Shown: positions 43,898-56,535, counted from the stretch's first letter. The stretch: 64,000 nt of DNA from Lepidurus packardi (GCA_023053545.1 JAKZAN010000001.1:10126565-10190564), one strand, 5' to 3'. The notes: generated by a model not told the origin, from the sequence alone. Numbers and translations are program-made.

Positions 43898-45098
43898 TTG
43901 CCTAGAAAGAAAGGAGAGAAAAAACATTACTCATTGCGTTCGAGGAAATGTTGTACTGTAGGGTTTCAAAACGTACTTAAAGCTAGACTGCAAAGAAATC
44001 TAATGGTAAATGGCCAAGATGAAAAGAGAAAGAAAGGCGATAGAGATAGAGACCAAAAGCTGAGCAGAGCAAGATAAGAAAAGGTGTAATTACTAATCCG
44101 TCCGTTCGGTACAACAGCGCCATTGGCCTATCAAACGTCTTTGTACAAAGGACTCGCCGCCACAGCCACACAGCCGCCGCCGAAAAAGGGGCCAACGCAG
44201 GCCAAGGCAGGAAGAAAAATAAAGAGGTGGGAAGGGGAGGGAGTAGGTGGATGGAAAGCGAGGAGAAGGGGAAGATGGGGTGGAAGGGAGACCCAAGGAA
44301 GGCAAGAATGCCTACTACTATCGACCAAGAAGAAGCCGCGCCAGGGTATACACACGGCCACCCGAAATGAATTTTGGCTCTTGTCAAGCCAAAAGGAAAC
44401 CCGAAAGTTTCCTTTTTCTTCTTTCTTTTGGCCCAGCGCAGCTTCCTGCTTTGCTAAGCGTGTGTGAACAGAACGCAGATTGCAATACGCACATTCTACA
44501 CACACTCACACATGGGAAAAGGACCAAAAACTACCAATCTTGACCGTGGACCGGGTCTTTTGAGTTGTATGAAAAAAGTAATGAAAGAACTGACCCAAAA
44601 TGGACCGCGCCACACGCAATAACAAAACATGTTCATCATAAGCACAAAGCTTGCATGCGAGAAAAGCCGCTTAGGAAATCAAAGCAAAAAAGGTTTACAA
44701 ACGTACTTGGTCTTTGAAAGAGATTCCTATTCACGTCATGTCAATTGCAAAAAATTTATATCCAAAGTGGTGTATAAATATCCGAACTTAATAAAAGCGC
44801 ACACATGATTCAAGGAACTCGTTGCAGGTAGATAATTCCTTGTACAAACACTCGGCACACTACCAATGACAAATATTCGAGAACTTGACGTATAAACGCA
44901 CGTCCACCAACTGCTGAACGAAGGAACTTGCACCAGCAACTGGCACGACAGCCTTCAGAATATTTGGGTGCTAATTTACTGCGCCAGCAGAATTTGTAGA
45001 TGTTTCATGAACTAGACGCCATCTATGAGCGACTCTAATAACCACGCGAAGCCGTGTAGTTTTCCCGGAATGATTCCGTCTCGATCACAGTGGTCGCG
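43898..45098. other. Upstream region of nkd
   Basis: No coding exon. There are purine-rich tracts at about 44215-44290 (GGGAGGG/GAAGGGGAAG runs) and a GC-richer part at 44120-44190 and 44330-44460. These are consistent with a promoter/5' UTR region, though no defined element is seen. Confidence 0.4.
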
Positions 45099-45456
45099 AT
45101 CAATCCAACACGTTCTCCAAAGTTTTCTCGTGTGCTAGGTTTGAAAGGCTTGGCACACGGCTCTGGTGTGCTTTTAGACGTTTCCAGCAGTTGAGTTAAG
45201 TTAGGTTAGGTTAAGTTAGGTTAGGTTAGGCTAGGTTAAGTTAAGTTAGGCTAGGTTAGGTTAATTTAACTTAACCTAAACTAACTTAACCTAAACTAAC
45301 TTAACCTAAACTAACTTAACCTAACCTACTTAACCTAACCTAACTTAACTCAACTGCTGGAAACGTCTAAAAGCACACCAGAGCCGTGTGCCAAGCCTTT
45401 CAAACCTACCACACGAGATAGGTGTGCTAGACTTTGGAGAACGTGTTGGATCAATC
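45099..45456. mobile_element. Foldback (long inverted repeat) element with TTAGG-like core
   Basis: The left arm 45099-45195 and right arm 45346-45456 are near-perfect inverted copies. 'cacacggctctggtgtgctt' and 'tagacgtttccagcagttga' recur inverted in the right arm. The core 45186-45350 is itself a palindrome of (T)TAGG/TTAAG units on the left and CCTAA/CTTAA on the right. No coding capacity. The ends match as 'gatcaatccaacacgttctc' versus 'gatccaacacgttctccaaa'. Confidence 0.8.
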
Positions 45457-45584
45457 TAGGGTGTTTTGTAACGGTATCGCCATCCAGTTAGTCGTCAAAA
45501 CACTAATGGATTGAAGTTCGTTTGGCACAGGATTAAAAATTTTTATCATGAATGAAGTTGGAATTGGCACAAAAATCCGTTTTT
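45457..45584. other. Short spacer between foldback element and TONSL 3' end
   Basis: No feature seen; probably TONSL 3' flank. Confidence 0.4.
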
Positions 45585-48500
45585 TCAGTTTGGACTTACG
45601 AGGAACTTCATTTCACGACCAAGGGAACAAACGATAACTACGCTGTTTCCCACGAACTGCTCCTCCCAAATTCTGCGAAGTTTTTCGGCACAGAGCGCAT
45701 CACTAATTGCAAAGTAAGCTTCTTGGATAGGCAGATCCCGAGTTAAAATACTTCTCCAGGCTTCCCAGATTTCTTCGTTAGAATCTATTTTCCATATCTC
45801 AGGGCAGCCGCTGCAATTGAGTGTTTTGATCGGAATATTATGCGGCTGCAGCACCTTTAGCAAGGTGAGGAAGCCTTGACCACTGATTGCCACATTGGTG
45901 GCCAAGCTTAGCTTCTCCAACATCGTCATCCCAATCAAAGCTCTATGCGATAGGAAAATGAAGCTTACAGTTAGAAATAATCCACCTTTTGATGCTTAAG
46001 TTCATACGTGCTAAGCTGTCCTAAGATGATATCCGTCATGTGACAGCGAGAAAGGTCAACCTGGGTTAAGCAGCACTGATCTCGCTGGAGGACATACGTC
46101 GAGATACAACGAGGCAAATGTTCGGCTTGTATTTCGCTAGACACACCGCCCGAGAATGACAATTCGGAGACGTAATCAGCTCGAAGGTGTCGCAACCAGA
46201 GCTGTATTCCATTCTGCGTCCAGTTATTGTAGCCCAAGTGCCACTTTCGAACGGAACTTTGGTTCAGCCCGTCAATAAGCCCGGAATCGCGTTGCTCAAA
46301 CAGTTTGCTGTCCACAAAACAGTGTTCCAATCGTAGATCCTTCAAGGGCAGTAGCCGCAAGCATACAGCCAGGTATGGCGCAGCAGCGTTGCCCAAGGGA
46401 TTAAAACTTAGGTCTAAAAGATGCAAGTTCTGCAACAAAAAATGCTTTATTGAGTTAAAAAAAATACTTAAACTTAATTTCCAAGTAAATCTTCCACAAA
46501 AAGTACGAGTTCTACCTGCAAAGGCTGCTTATCTGAAGACGAGGTTTGCAAAACTTCCGCCAAATGCGCCAATCCCGTGGCAGTAATTAAATTCGTGCGT
46601 AATTCCAAATGCGTTAGCATAGGCATAGTAGGTAACGCTGCACACAATGTCTAAGCTCGATAGCCATTAATGTAATTCTTTTAAATGCAAAACACTTACT
46701 TTAAATAATTCGTCCGTCACCAGATTGGAAGACAAGCACAATTCACGTAGACTGCTTTGCGAATGCAGTGCCCTAGCCAACGGCGTTAAGGTAGTCGGCC
46801 CCAGGGCTAGATTTCGCATATCAAGGATCCACGAAGCTTCGACCTTCCCCATGTGTTTGAGGACAACTTCATTTACATCTAAAAACATAACTTCGAATTA
46901 CTTAAGCCTTCTGGAAAAAGGAACAAGAAAGGTGAATGTACTGGCTTGAAGGGCGTGGCATGCATTGACATAACGAGTCTCTGGGGGCGGTACGTGCCAT
47001 TGTTCCACTTGGCCATGCACTTCCTCATCGATGTCCAGGACCATTGTAACTGGGTCATCGCGGCTCAGTAAAGCTCCTTCTTTAGTGATTAAAGTGAGTA
47101 CTGGCCTTACACCAGTCAGGCTAAGTTGTAAAATAAATTTTAAGCATATTGTGTATGCATAACTTAAACGAATATACTCTTGATAGCGTTTCGCAGCTTC
47201 TTCAGCCAACCAAGACACATTGCGGAGCTGCGTCGAGGCAGCGTCGGGTATAGGAATAAGCAGCAGTTTGTCCAATACTCGCACTTTAACTCTGGTATTG
47301 CGACTATTCGCCTGAGAGGACAAATATCAGAATTAAAATGCCGACATAAAACCTATACAGTGGTGCCAGGCACAAGGAACGCCTTGCATAACGAACGTTC
47401 CAACTTATAAACGCGCGCGCGGGCCGGAAAATGTTCCGCATAACAAATGAGGCTCTGCATTATGAACCGAACGCGCGCTGTGTTATTTTTTACATCTCAA
47501 ATTTATGGAAAATTCAGTCCTTTTTTTGGGAGTTGTCATAATTTGACCTAATAATACCATTAGTGGGAAGAGTAGAAAAGCAGTTACTACTGAAATGAAG
47601 CAAGAAATCATAGACAAAAATGACTCAGGAGCTAGAGCTGTGGATCTCGCAGCTGAATATGGAGTGATCTAAGGTGGCCATTAGTTTGCTTACACGTACA
47701 CAGAAAATCTATTAATGATGTTGCTGTTTGTTTGGATTAATGAAAGGAGATATAGACACGCAGGAAATAATTTGTGGGAAAGCTAGGGTCAGTCACGCAT
47801 GAAGAGCTTAAAGATCCACTCCAGGAAGAAGCTCACGAGCTTCAGAACAAGAGGAAGAAGGGTTCAAAGCCAGTAGGTGGTGGTTTCATAGGTTTAAAAA
47901 AAAAGAAGTAGCGTAATGCAAAAGTGTTGTTTTGCAAAATTACGTTTTTTCGCGATTTTGGACTGGTCTCGGTAATGGATCAAAAGTATTCCCAAAGTAA
48001 CACGTAGGAAACGGCGTCCCACATAACGAACGCCGTTCTGGAACGGATTACATCCGTTATGCGAGGCACCACTGTAATTTAATAATGATCCAAAATGATC
48101 CAAAAAATATACACCTGCTTACTAACAGGAACTGATGGATGTAAGGGAGTACTGACTTCTCTAGAATCATCAATGGATATGATTTCTATATTGGGGGATC
48201 CTGGACGGAAAAGGGTAGGATCTTCATGGTACCCCTGGTCATCGGCATTTGGTCTGGTAACGTAAGAAGTCTCAGGAGTATTTGCATCTCTTCTTGCTCT
48301 CTTTTGAGTCGATTTAGGAGAAGGTGTACACGTTTCTTTAGAACGGGAAAAAGTTGTGGTGAAAAAATTATCCAGTCTTCTTCTCTTCACAGCTTTGTTC
48401 GCTTGACTTTTTAAGTCGTCTTCAAGCCAATCGTCTACCACGGTTTTTTCATCCACTAATGCTTGACGAGGCTTCATCGCTGAAGTAACCTTGGGCGCTA

Positions 48501-51500
48501 ACGATTAAAGCAGAACTACTATAATCATTTATAAAAAAATACTTCTTCGCGAACTCCTTTGCGTTTACTGCCTACATTCTCCATCGCTTCTAAATAGCTC
48601 TGGACCGGCGCAGAAGAAGCTGATGGTTGTGGGACAATCATATGTTCCCAAGACTCGGTTTCTTCTTCCGAATCTGACGATAAACGCATCGGCTCTGGCG
48701 ACGGGTTCCCAGCCTCATCATCGACAATACTCGTTTCCGGAGCCTCAATTCCCACTAACGCCCAATCGACAATTTTTTTAATGCTAGATAAATTAAAATT
48801 TTCTTACGTCGTTGGAGGGTTGCTTGTAACTCTTCTTCCATATTCATGCATTTCGAGCCCAAACTTGCCTCTATACTGCGACCAACACGTTTTCGCCACT
48901 GTCGTAAGCAATCCAATGGTGTTTCCCCCTAACAACAATGAAACTTTAGCGAAAAAATCTTCATAAACGTAGTTCAGAACTACACCTTATCAGTTTTGGC
49001 GGTGACATTGGCGCCTTTCTCTATTAGCAGTCGCATGACGTCAATATTCCCACATGAAGCCGCGTCATGCAGCGGCGTCACTCCTTCGCAGTGAATACCT
49101 CCTCGATCATTAACCCAGGCCCCGTATTCCAGTAAGAGAGCCATGATTTCCAAATGATCGTGATTGGCCGCCTCGTGCAAAGGCAGCCAGCCGCAATTAT
49201 CCCTTGGATTAACACAATGTCCCTACAATGACCCAATTTTTAAAGCCACACGCGTTTTACTTTAATTTGAAATACTTGTTGTAAAAGTCGCCGTACAGCG
49301 CTGAGATTACCAGCAATACAGGCTCTATGCAAAGCTGTTTCGCCCTTCTCGTTGCGTTTTTCCACTTGTCGACCTCTCCTAAGACGAGGGCGTGTCCCTG
49401 ACGCGGGCTCTTCCCCCTCACTCGAGTCCTCTTTCCCGCTATCTAGAAAAAGCCGAGCAGTTAGGAAAATTAATAACATAATAAACTAACTTTGAAGAAT
49501 ACCATAAGCGTCACTTAAGTCCACGTCCTCCTCTTCTACATTAGTTTCGATTTCTTCTTCTTCGGAGCCACTTTCCGGCTCTTCCGGAATCCCAAAGCGT
49601 TCACACAGCTCCTTGACTTTTTCTTGGGTCTTTTCTATTTTTTATAATAAGATTTGATAAAAATAATCAACTAAAAGGCGTTATTTCAAGCTATACCCCC
49701 TTCTTTGTCTAGTTTTAAGCCCTTTTCAACTACTTGCAAAGCATGGAGGGCGTCTACCATCAAACGAGGCGAATCTGCTATTTTTGCATGCTTAAAAGCC
49801 ATGTCGTAAAGGTTTTTCAGAGTTTCATAAGGCGCGCCATTACTCTCTTCAGCGTTGGCGAGGTTCAGCAAAGTTTTGCAGGCCTATAAACTCCAAAAAT
49901 GTTTCATTTTGTCTTTCTAAGTCGCTTAAGTACTTCTTTAGAATTGTTTATGCTGTTGTAAATGTCAAGCTCTTTTTTTATATTTTCAATGGCTTCCTGA
50001 AACTGCTTCAAATCCATGTAAGTAGCACTCAACGAATAGTACAAGGGAGCCAAATCCCTTTCTGCTACTCGGGCTTCTTGAGCCACCTGGAAACATGATT
50101 TTGGCGTAATAAAGTGAACCAGTGACGGTATTTTTCCTTACTTGTACGGCTTTTACATAGAACTGAACTGCGGCAGAGAAAAGCTTCAGCCCACTACACA
50201 AGTCCCCCAGACGTTCGAAGAGTTTGTACTTTTTTAAAAGATCTCCATTGTCCATCGCACTCAATTCGTCTTCCGTTCGACAAATTCTAATGACTGCCTT
50301 CAGATTTGAATCCAACTTCTCCCTCTCTTGGTCAGTAATAATCGCTCCACCAAGGGCAAGCTTACGATTGGCAAACAAATGGTGCTTTGCGCCCGGAAAA
50401 TCTTGCAACACAAGCATAATCTAAAAAAAGGTAGAATAAATTACAAAAGTAAAATGGGTACCTTGAGTAAATTGACTTACTTGAGCTTTGAGGTTCCGTA
50501 CGTCAAACTGCATAAGTGTATTTTTTAGCAGCTTGGCAGTCGCTAAAGCCAAATTAGCGTTTCTAAGAGCCTTTCGGCAATCCCCATGCTTGTATAGGAT
50601 GTCCGCCAAAGAATAATAGCAACGCTGCAGGTCTTCCTCGAGTTCATTACTAACGCAAATACTCAGTGCCTGAAAATTGTATATATTATTTATAGATTCT
50701 GAATTCTAGGTAGATTTACCTGTTTGAGGAGATCAATGGCTTGGATAGTCTTATTCTGATATTCGCAAACTACGCCAATGTTTAAAAAGAGTCTCGCTTT
50801 CATTTTCATGCGTTCTGACGTACTCACGTTCCCATCTTTTAACCTTGAAGAACGCAAAATTAGTTTTGCCACCTACAGATTTAAGAACTTGGGTACTTTT
50901 CACAAACAGCCAGACTTTTGATGAAAGCTTGCTTAGCTAAAGAGAGGGCTTTCTTTTGATTATCTTTTTCGGCGTTTGTTTCATATGATTCTGCCTGAAA
51001 AAGGTACGTTCTACCCAAAGTGGCCAAGGCTCTTTGCTCTTCTAATAAGTTATTGGCCTCTCTTGCCAGATCTGCAGAAACATATGAATTTTAAATCATA
51101 AATAAAAGAAGATGAAGTAAAGGTGTATGCCTAAGTGCTTGTGCTGGTGCCAGAGAGCTGTGGCATAATCCCCCAGTTCACAATAAACTTCTCCCACTTT
51201 CCTATGCGCAACAGCAACGCCAATACCATCTCCCAGGACTTCGCAAGCATTTTTCTCCTCCTAAAACGTACAAAAAGACTATTTAATTGCATATTGCAGT
51301 TAGACTAGGTATTACGTGATGGATAAAAAAGTAGAAACCAACCTCATGTTCGAACAAAGATTCCGAAAACTTGCCATTCCGACTAAGGATCTCGCCTAGT
51401 AAATTGCAGACCGTAGCCACCTGCTTTAAATCACCTTTTTTTAAAGCTTTTTGTTTATCCAATCGTAATCCTACGGAAAAAAAATTACATATTTATTACT

Positions 51501-51593
51501 TGTACAAATCTCATGATTCTTTAGTTTACGACAATACAAGATTAAGCTAATTTATTACTTACTTGGAAGATCCTTTAAAGAGAAATCGGCCAT
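45585..51593 (-). CDS. TONSL: Tonsoku-like protein (TPR, ankyrin, UBL and LRR replication-repair scaffold)
   Basis: Starts at ATG 51593 ([10 protein letters not shown]). Many short exons encode, in order: TPR arrays (51.5-49.7 kb; [35 protein letters not shown]-like units), an acidic stretch (about 49.4-49.6 kb), ankyrin repeats (49.5-48.98 kb; [60 protein letters not shown]), a low-complexity linker (48.75-48.09 kb), a ubiquitin-like segment (47.3-46.96 kb; [41 protein letters not shown]), and leucine-rich repeats to 45585. This order is unique to TONSL, which with MMS22L supports RAD51 at stalled forks and reads unmethylated H4K20 via its ankyrin groove. The groove-type residues W, H, E and N are present in [12 protein letters not shown] did not model every exon; the exact C-terminus (SPN*) may lie in a further small exon. 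Confidence 0.9.
47358..48074. mobile_element. Tigger/pogo-type element inside a TONSL intron
   Basis: Ends CAGTGGTGCCAGGCACAAGG and the inverse of 'gcgaggcaccactg' are flanked by TA (47356-47357, 48075-48076). The 717-bp element has a decayed ORF fragment ([20 protein letters not shown], a CENP-B-type HTH) and short tail-like fragments. It differs from both other pogo/Tigger families in this window. It lies between the linker and UBL exons of TONSL, so splicing should remove it. Confidence 0.85.
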
Positions 51594-52820
51594 GTTTGTA
51601 CCTTAAAAATCACAAAACTTGTTAAGGTACCTAAGATTAATTGCACAAATTGATAGTAAAATGTTTGACTATATCATAATCAGCCACAAACCTTTCTCAC
51701 TTGACGTAAACAACTAGGTACCGGTCTTGGCGCCATGATCGGAAAATAATGTATCGATAAAGAGTGAATAAGCGATTTTTGACTAATAATTGACCATCAG
51801 AATCGAGCGGTATTTTTATTTTAAACGCGTAACTTGCAGGATTCAAATTACCGTAATTAACGACTGATTAAATTAAATTAGCATACAAGGGAATTTGTCT
51901 GAACGAGTAGACAACATTATTATAAATATGCAATTACTATGCATTAAATTATGATATTTGAAATGTACATAAAAAAGCTAACCGGGATATGCATGATACG
52001 TAATGAAGAGTTATAATAAACAGGAAGGTCATTTTTAACTCACTTTCTCTTTTGCCGATATCTTCGTCACGCAACGAACGTAGTTTTTTCACCCAAGGTA
52101 GATATCACTGCGTGCTCCACTACATACTTAAATGAAGAGCGGGATGACCTAGAAATCTAGCTGAATCATGCTGACCACACGTAAAGGACGACTACCATCT
52201 CCACTAACAAATTATAACGACAAGGGAAGTTCGGTAGCCCTACGAACGACATGACCTCCAAATAATAAAGGCCTAATACCGACCTTGAACCTTTCACATC
52301 TGCCGAATCAGGTATCTTCCCCTCCGTCGAAGCGAATTGGACAAACAATTGGCCATTGAACTCTAATCGTACATCTACGAAGTTGAAAAAATAAGCTAAA
52401 TGTTTCTGATTCTGATGTATCTCTTGAACAACATTTTGTCCGGATCAAACATTTAACAAAATCTCGTTATAGCACATTTGAAAGTCCAAAAGCAACTGCG
52501 GCAATGCGAAATATGGTTTTCACCTCAGTGGCGACCTCCACAAAAAGTAGTGAACCCTTCTCGAACCATCCCCGCTCTGATCCTTTTCCTCACGCGAAGA
52601 CCCTCCATTACGGTGATGAACATAAGCACCCATTAACTTTTTTGCGTATACTTACATAAGCACACAATGGGTCGTAGCACAGACAAAAGGTGGGTAGAAG
52701 TCAAGATGTTCCCAAGGTTTCCTCAACTTCTTCCGCGTAGAAGGTTCTACAGGAGGGAATGTTTCCTTTTCACAAACCCCCAACAATTATTACAGGCGTG
52801 TGGGCTTGCAATTCGGTTGT
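51594..52820. other. Intergenic between TONSL and the peptide cluster
   Basis: No exon. The part 52640-52800 resembles the upstream region of peptide gene C (56370-56480), for example the shared 'aaggttctacagg', so it belongs to the duplicated upstream block. Confidence 0.45.
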
Positions 52821-52824
52821 TCCA

Positions 52825-52861
52825 TATAAAAGACGTTCCTTCGGTAACATCAACAATCAGT
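52825..52861 (+). promoter_or_regulatory. TATA box and initiator of peptide gene A
   Basis: TATAAAAG at 52825-52832 is followed 27-29 bp later by ATCAGTC (52856-52862), an arthropod TCAGT-type initiator. The ATG follows 53 bp after that. The same arrangement precedes gene C. Confidence 0.7.
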
Positions 52862-52911
52862 CTCTTAGTTCCTCTTGGTATAGACAAACCAACTCATAAC
52901 TCAGCACAACC

Positions 52912-53239
52912 ATGAAATCCTTTCTGGTAAGTAATTTGACTTAATTTTGCTAAAGTTATTGGGGGAATCACATAATTAAGAAAACTTAAATTAATAACTG
53001 AACTATATTACTGTTTCAAGGTATCCTTACTGGCCGTTATGATGTTGCTTGCCATGACAGTCCAAGCTTTTCCAACAGAAGCTGAATCAGTAGATATAGT
53101 CGCTCCTCTTGAAGAAGTTTCAGCAGACTTGGTCGGAGATGAGCATAAATGGAAAAGGTACGGAATACGTCGTGGCTACGGAGGGTATGGATATGGGGGC
53201 GCTTACGGTTACCGTCCAAAGAAGTGGTACAAGGGCTAA
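52912..53239 (+). CDS. Small secreted Gly/Tyr-rich peptide A
   Basis: Two exons (52912-52926, 53021-53239) encode 78 aa. Exon 1 has only five codons (MKSFL); exon 2 completes a signal peptide (VSLLAVMMLLAMTVQA) with likely cleavage after Ala. The mature peptide is first acidic (TEAESVDIVAPLEEVSADLV) and then basic and Gly/Tyr-rich (RRGYGGYGYGGAYGYRPKKW), ending WYKG. No cysteine is in the mature part. The intron is 94 nt with GT and AG ends. Gene C has the same exon plan and the same signal peptide. Function unknown: such tails occur in cuticular, adhesive and antimicrobial peptides of arthropods, and I cannot choose. Confidence 0.82.
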
Positions 53240-53944
53240 AACCATCGTAGCGATATACATTTTTATTACGGCAGTAATCCATCGCCTCATCTGAGAATCG
53301 ACATTTTGTACACTTTCACAGTTGTCCGGTTTTTTTTCGCCTTTTTCATGTTGGAAATATGGTGAATACAATAGCCTAAACTTACCTAACTCACTTTTAA
53401 TTGCACCATCTGCGGAATGATATTGTCTTAAAGTTGAGTATTGACTAGATCCATATCTCAGTCCAGATTTTTCTGATTACAGAATCATATATCATGTTTA
53501 ACTAAAACGAAAAACTCCTTAGTAAATTTTGAATTCAAGACTTTGCCAATTTTTTTGTTGTTCTTGTTAAGGACTCAATACTGCTTAAGGGGTTTGTAAT
53601 GCCTTTTTTGTTAAAAATTTAAATACTGCCTTAAGGTTTTAGCCTAGAAATTAAAACTAATCGCGTAAAATCACTACATCATTAGAACAAGAATGTTCTG
53701 GCTTGAAGAATCGTCCTTCAACATCATGAAAAAGTTTATGTCAAAACTTCTACGTGTCTGTTATAAAATGAATACCGACCTTGATGAACCTGGAGTATAT
53801 GTGCTTCGCCTGTGTAATACGGGAGAAGAAAGCAATATAAAATGCTACACGTTGTCCGTTACAGCATCAGTCTTCTCACAGGCAATCCCAGAAAGATAAG
53901 GCAAATCATAACATCAAATGAGATTTTTCACAGCAAAACATAAA

Positions 53945-54259
53945 ATGGCCCGTTCTCTTTCCTCTCAAGTAAGCTCCTTGTTCAAAATATGTACTTTAAA
54001 ATAATTACGGAATGTTACTTCCCAAAAGGCACGAAATTGGTTCCAGCTACTGTTGGTACTGGTCGTAATAATTGCGGTGGTTAGTGCTACACAGGGCGAC
54101 AACAACGACAAGAAGCCGATTGTTCTGGCTGTTACTCAAGACCTTAAGGGCAACGACTTTTTCTTTAAACACTATTACAGCGATCCTTATGCTTATGGAA
54201 GATACTATAACCACTATCGTCACATTTACCCCGTCTATAGGAAGAAGTTCTGGTGGTAA
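53945..54259 (+). CDS. Small secreted Tyr/His-rich peptide B
   Basis: Two exons (53945-53968, 54029-54259) encode 84 aa. Exon 1 is MARSLSSQ; exon 2 gives ARNWFQLLLVLVVIIAVVSA, a strong signal/anchor segment. The mature part has NDKKPIVLAVTQDLKGNDFF and then an aromatic/basic tail (KHYYSDPYAYGRYYNHYRHI, ending YRKKFWW). No Cys in the mature part. The intron is 60 nt with GT and AG ends. The paralogue B' lies 2 kb downstream with an identical exon plan. Function unknown. Confidence 0.8.
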
Positions 54260-55899
54260 GGTCAACCGCACTTTGTCTCCAGTTTTAAAACTTGTATGTT
54301 ACGCAATCTTTCTACTTCCGTATGTCTGTTGTGATAAAATAAAAGATAGTGTGCTAACCATAAAAACCAAACAATTTAATTACTATAAACAGGGCTTGCT
54401 ATAAGGATACTAAATGAATCGGAAACTGAAGAAAGTTTTCTTTTATTTAATATTTCTTTGCTAGAGAGTATAACCATGAAAGGCTAAACACAAACATAAG
54501 TCTTCGTTTATAAAAATGTACTTACTTATTATACTTTATAATATTAATTATCATGGGGGAACACGTAAATAAAAACAACATAAACTTTGTGTATATGCTG
54601 CTCTGGTTGTACAGTCACTAACCTGGCGCTAATCAGGCGGCTAATCATGCTGCTCTGGTCTTACAGTCACTAATCAGGCGGTTACTTAGAGCAAAAGTAG
54701 CTGCGATTCTTAGATCATAAACACTATAGATAGGGCATGGATACGCTGCGGTGTGCTCCGATTAAAGGCGGACGCATGTCGTAGATTTTCCCACCGAATG
54801 GCGGCTTTCATTGGCGTTTCCATGGTTTGGCTTCTGTATCGCTTGATCCAAACCAAGCGAGGTTTAGAATTTAATGAGAAAGAATGGTGTAACAGTGCTC
54901 ATTTCGACGATTCCCAAGCCAGATAGCTCAGCCAATTCACTGCTGCTAAGGCTATCAAAATATACGGACTGCTAAGGCTATCAAAATTAAGACTGGTAAA
55001 ACTAGTACTGGAGTATTACATAAAAGTGCGTTAATTACCACCATTGTAAGAGCAAATTCGAAAAATTCAAAGGCAAAGAAATCGAAACAGAGTAACCAAA
55101 AAAATAAAATTCAAAAGCCAGTGAAACTACGGAGTTCCAATCAATTTGTCAAACAAGTTTAAACTACGAAAGTGGCTTATAACATGAATTAAATTGCGTG
55201 ACATGCAAGCACAGAGTATACAGAGGTAGCATGCAGGCCTCTCCTTATTATGGCCATTTTGTTACCACTTCCAAAAGCTCTAGGGCATTCGCCGAGTGGA
55301 CAGGATTTGTCGGAACCTGTTTTATACTGATTTGCTTCCGTATTCCATAGGAATTTGTATGCTGCTTCACTTCTAATTCATTTTCATAACTCAATTTTAG
55401 TTGCATCATCTGAATAATGGTATTGTACATTTTCTTATTTTAAGGTTTCAATGACCATATTAAAAACATCCCTATAGTTAATTTAAAATTAAATGTGTTT
55501 TTTTTTTCAGTGTCTTTTGTTAAAGACTGCAATAGAATAGAAAGAAAGAATAGAAAGACTGCAATAAAGAATGCTTAGGTATTTCTTAATGGCTTTCTTG
55601 TTAAAAATTCAAACGCTCCTTTAAGGTTTGAGCGCTAGAAATGAAAACTAATAGCTTAAGATCACTTTTTCGAAGAAGAATGTTCTGTCATGAAAAATCT
55701 TCTTTCGTCATCATGAAAAAGTTACGTCAAAACAAAATGCCTATTGACCTTGGTGAACCGAACTTTACGTGCTTCGCCTATGCAGAATGGAAGAGGAAAT
55801 TAGCATAAAAATGCTACAGCATCACTTTGCTCACAGCCAATCCTAACAGGACGAGGCAAATCACAGCATCAAATTGAATTTTGTACAGTGAAAAATGCA
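54260..55899. repeat. Duplicated flank between B and B' with small local duplications
   Basis: The region 55430-55870 upstream of B' is a diverged copy of 53500-53900 upstream of B. Shared phrases are 'ttgttaaaaatt', 'aagaatgttctg' and 'catcatgaaaaagtt'. Small direct repeats lie at 54597-54690 ('tgctctggt.gtacagtcact') and 54947-54995 ('ctgctaaggctatcaaaat' twice). No supported gene. Confidence 0.6.
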
Positions 55900-56163
55900 A
55901 TGGCCAACTCTCTTTCCTCCCGGGTGAATCCTTTATTCAAAATGTCTACTTCACAATAATTATGGAATGTTGCCTCCCAAAAGGCGCGAAATTGGTTCTC
56001 GCTACTGCTGGTACTGGTCGCAATTATTGCTGTGGTTAGTGCTACAAAGGGCGCCAAGGATGACAAGAAACCCAATGCTTTGGCTGCTTTGCCTCAAGAC
56101 CGTAAGGGGAACGACTTTTTCTTCAAGCACTACAACTACAATCCTTATGTTTATGGAAAATAA
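55900..56163 (+). CDS. Small secreted peptide B', shorter paralogue of B
   Basis: Two exons (55900-55923, 55984-56163) encode 67 aa. MANSLSSR is followed by ARNWFSLLLVLVAIIAVVSA and DDKKPNALAALPQDRKGNDF, with clear residue-by-residue similarity to B. It stops at NYNPYVYGK, 18 residues earlier than B, so the aromatic/basic tail is lost (TAA where B has AGATAC). Exon lengths and splice sites match B. It may be a degenerating copy or a functional short form. Confidence 0.72.
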
Positions 56164-56495
56164 ATCACTACTAACGTCCTAGGGCGCCGCCACCGATGCC
56201 TTTGTGGTAAATAGTGACAAAAGTCAGTAGGAAATATGGTCATTACAAAGCTTATTACAAAGCATCCTTTACCACCAGCATATGAGGGCAAAACTGATAC
56301 ATCTCGAGGTACCTTTTCCTGACCTTCGAAATGGCTGTAGCTCTGAAAACGCCACAATTGCATAATTATATAAGCACCCAGGTCAAGCTTTTTCCAAGGA
56401 ATCCTCCATTTGTTTGGGTAAGGTTCTACAGGCAGATCCTCTCTTGTATTGCAATTATGGTCTTCTGTGGTCAAGTAAGGTCAGTTACTGCTGCC

Positions 56496-56535
56496 TATAA
56501 AAGACGACTCCTCAAGTGCAAACAACCATTAGTTC
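56496..56535 (+). promoter_or_regulatory. TATA box and initiator of peptide gene C
   Basis: TATAAAAG at 56496-56503 is followed by 'ccattagttcg' near 56525, in the same spacing as gene A. 'tataaaagacg' is shared between the two promoters. Confidence 0.65.

Noticed and set aside
42351-44543. Numerous ORFs of 80-130 aa on both strands in the nkd intron and promoter
   Set aside because: They come from GC-rich and purine-rich composition; none has a family motif or consistent splice sites.
45186-45350. Internal telomere or chromosome-fusion scar
   Set aside because: The units are degenerate and lie inside a symmetrical inverted-repeat element, so a mobile element explains them better.
54952-55162. 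Lysine-rich plus-strand frame (KAKKSKQSNQKNKIQKP region)
   Set aside because: Starts without a Met and overlaps a small tandem duplication; basic composition alone is not evidence of a gene.
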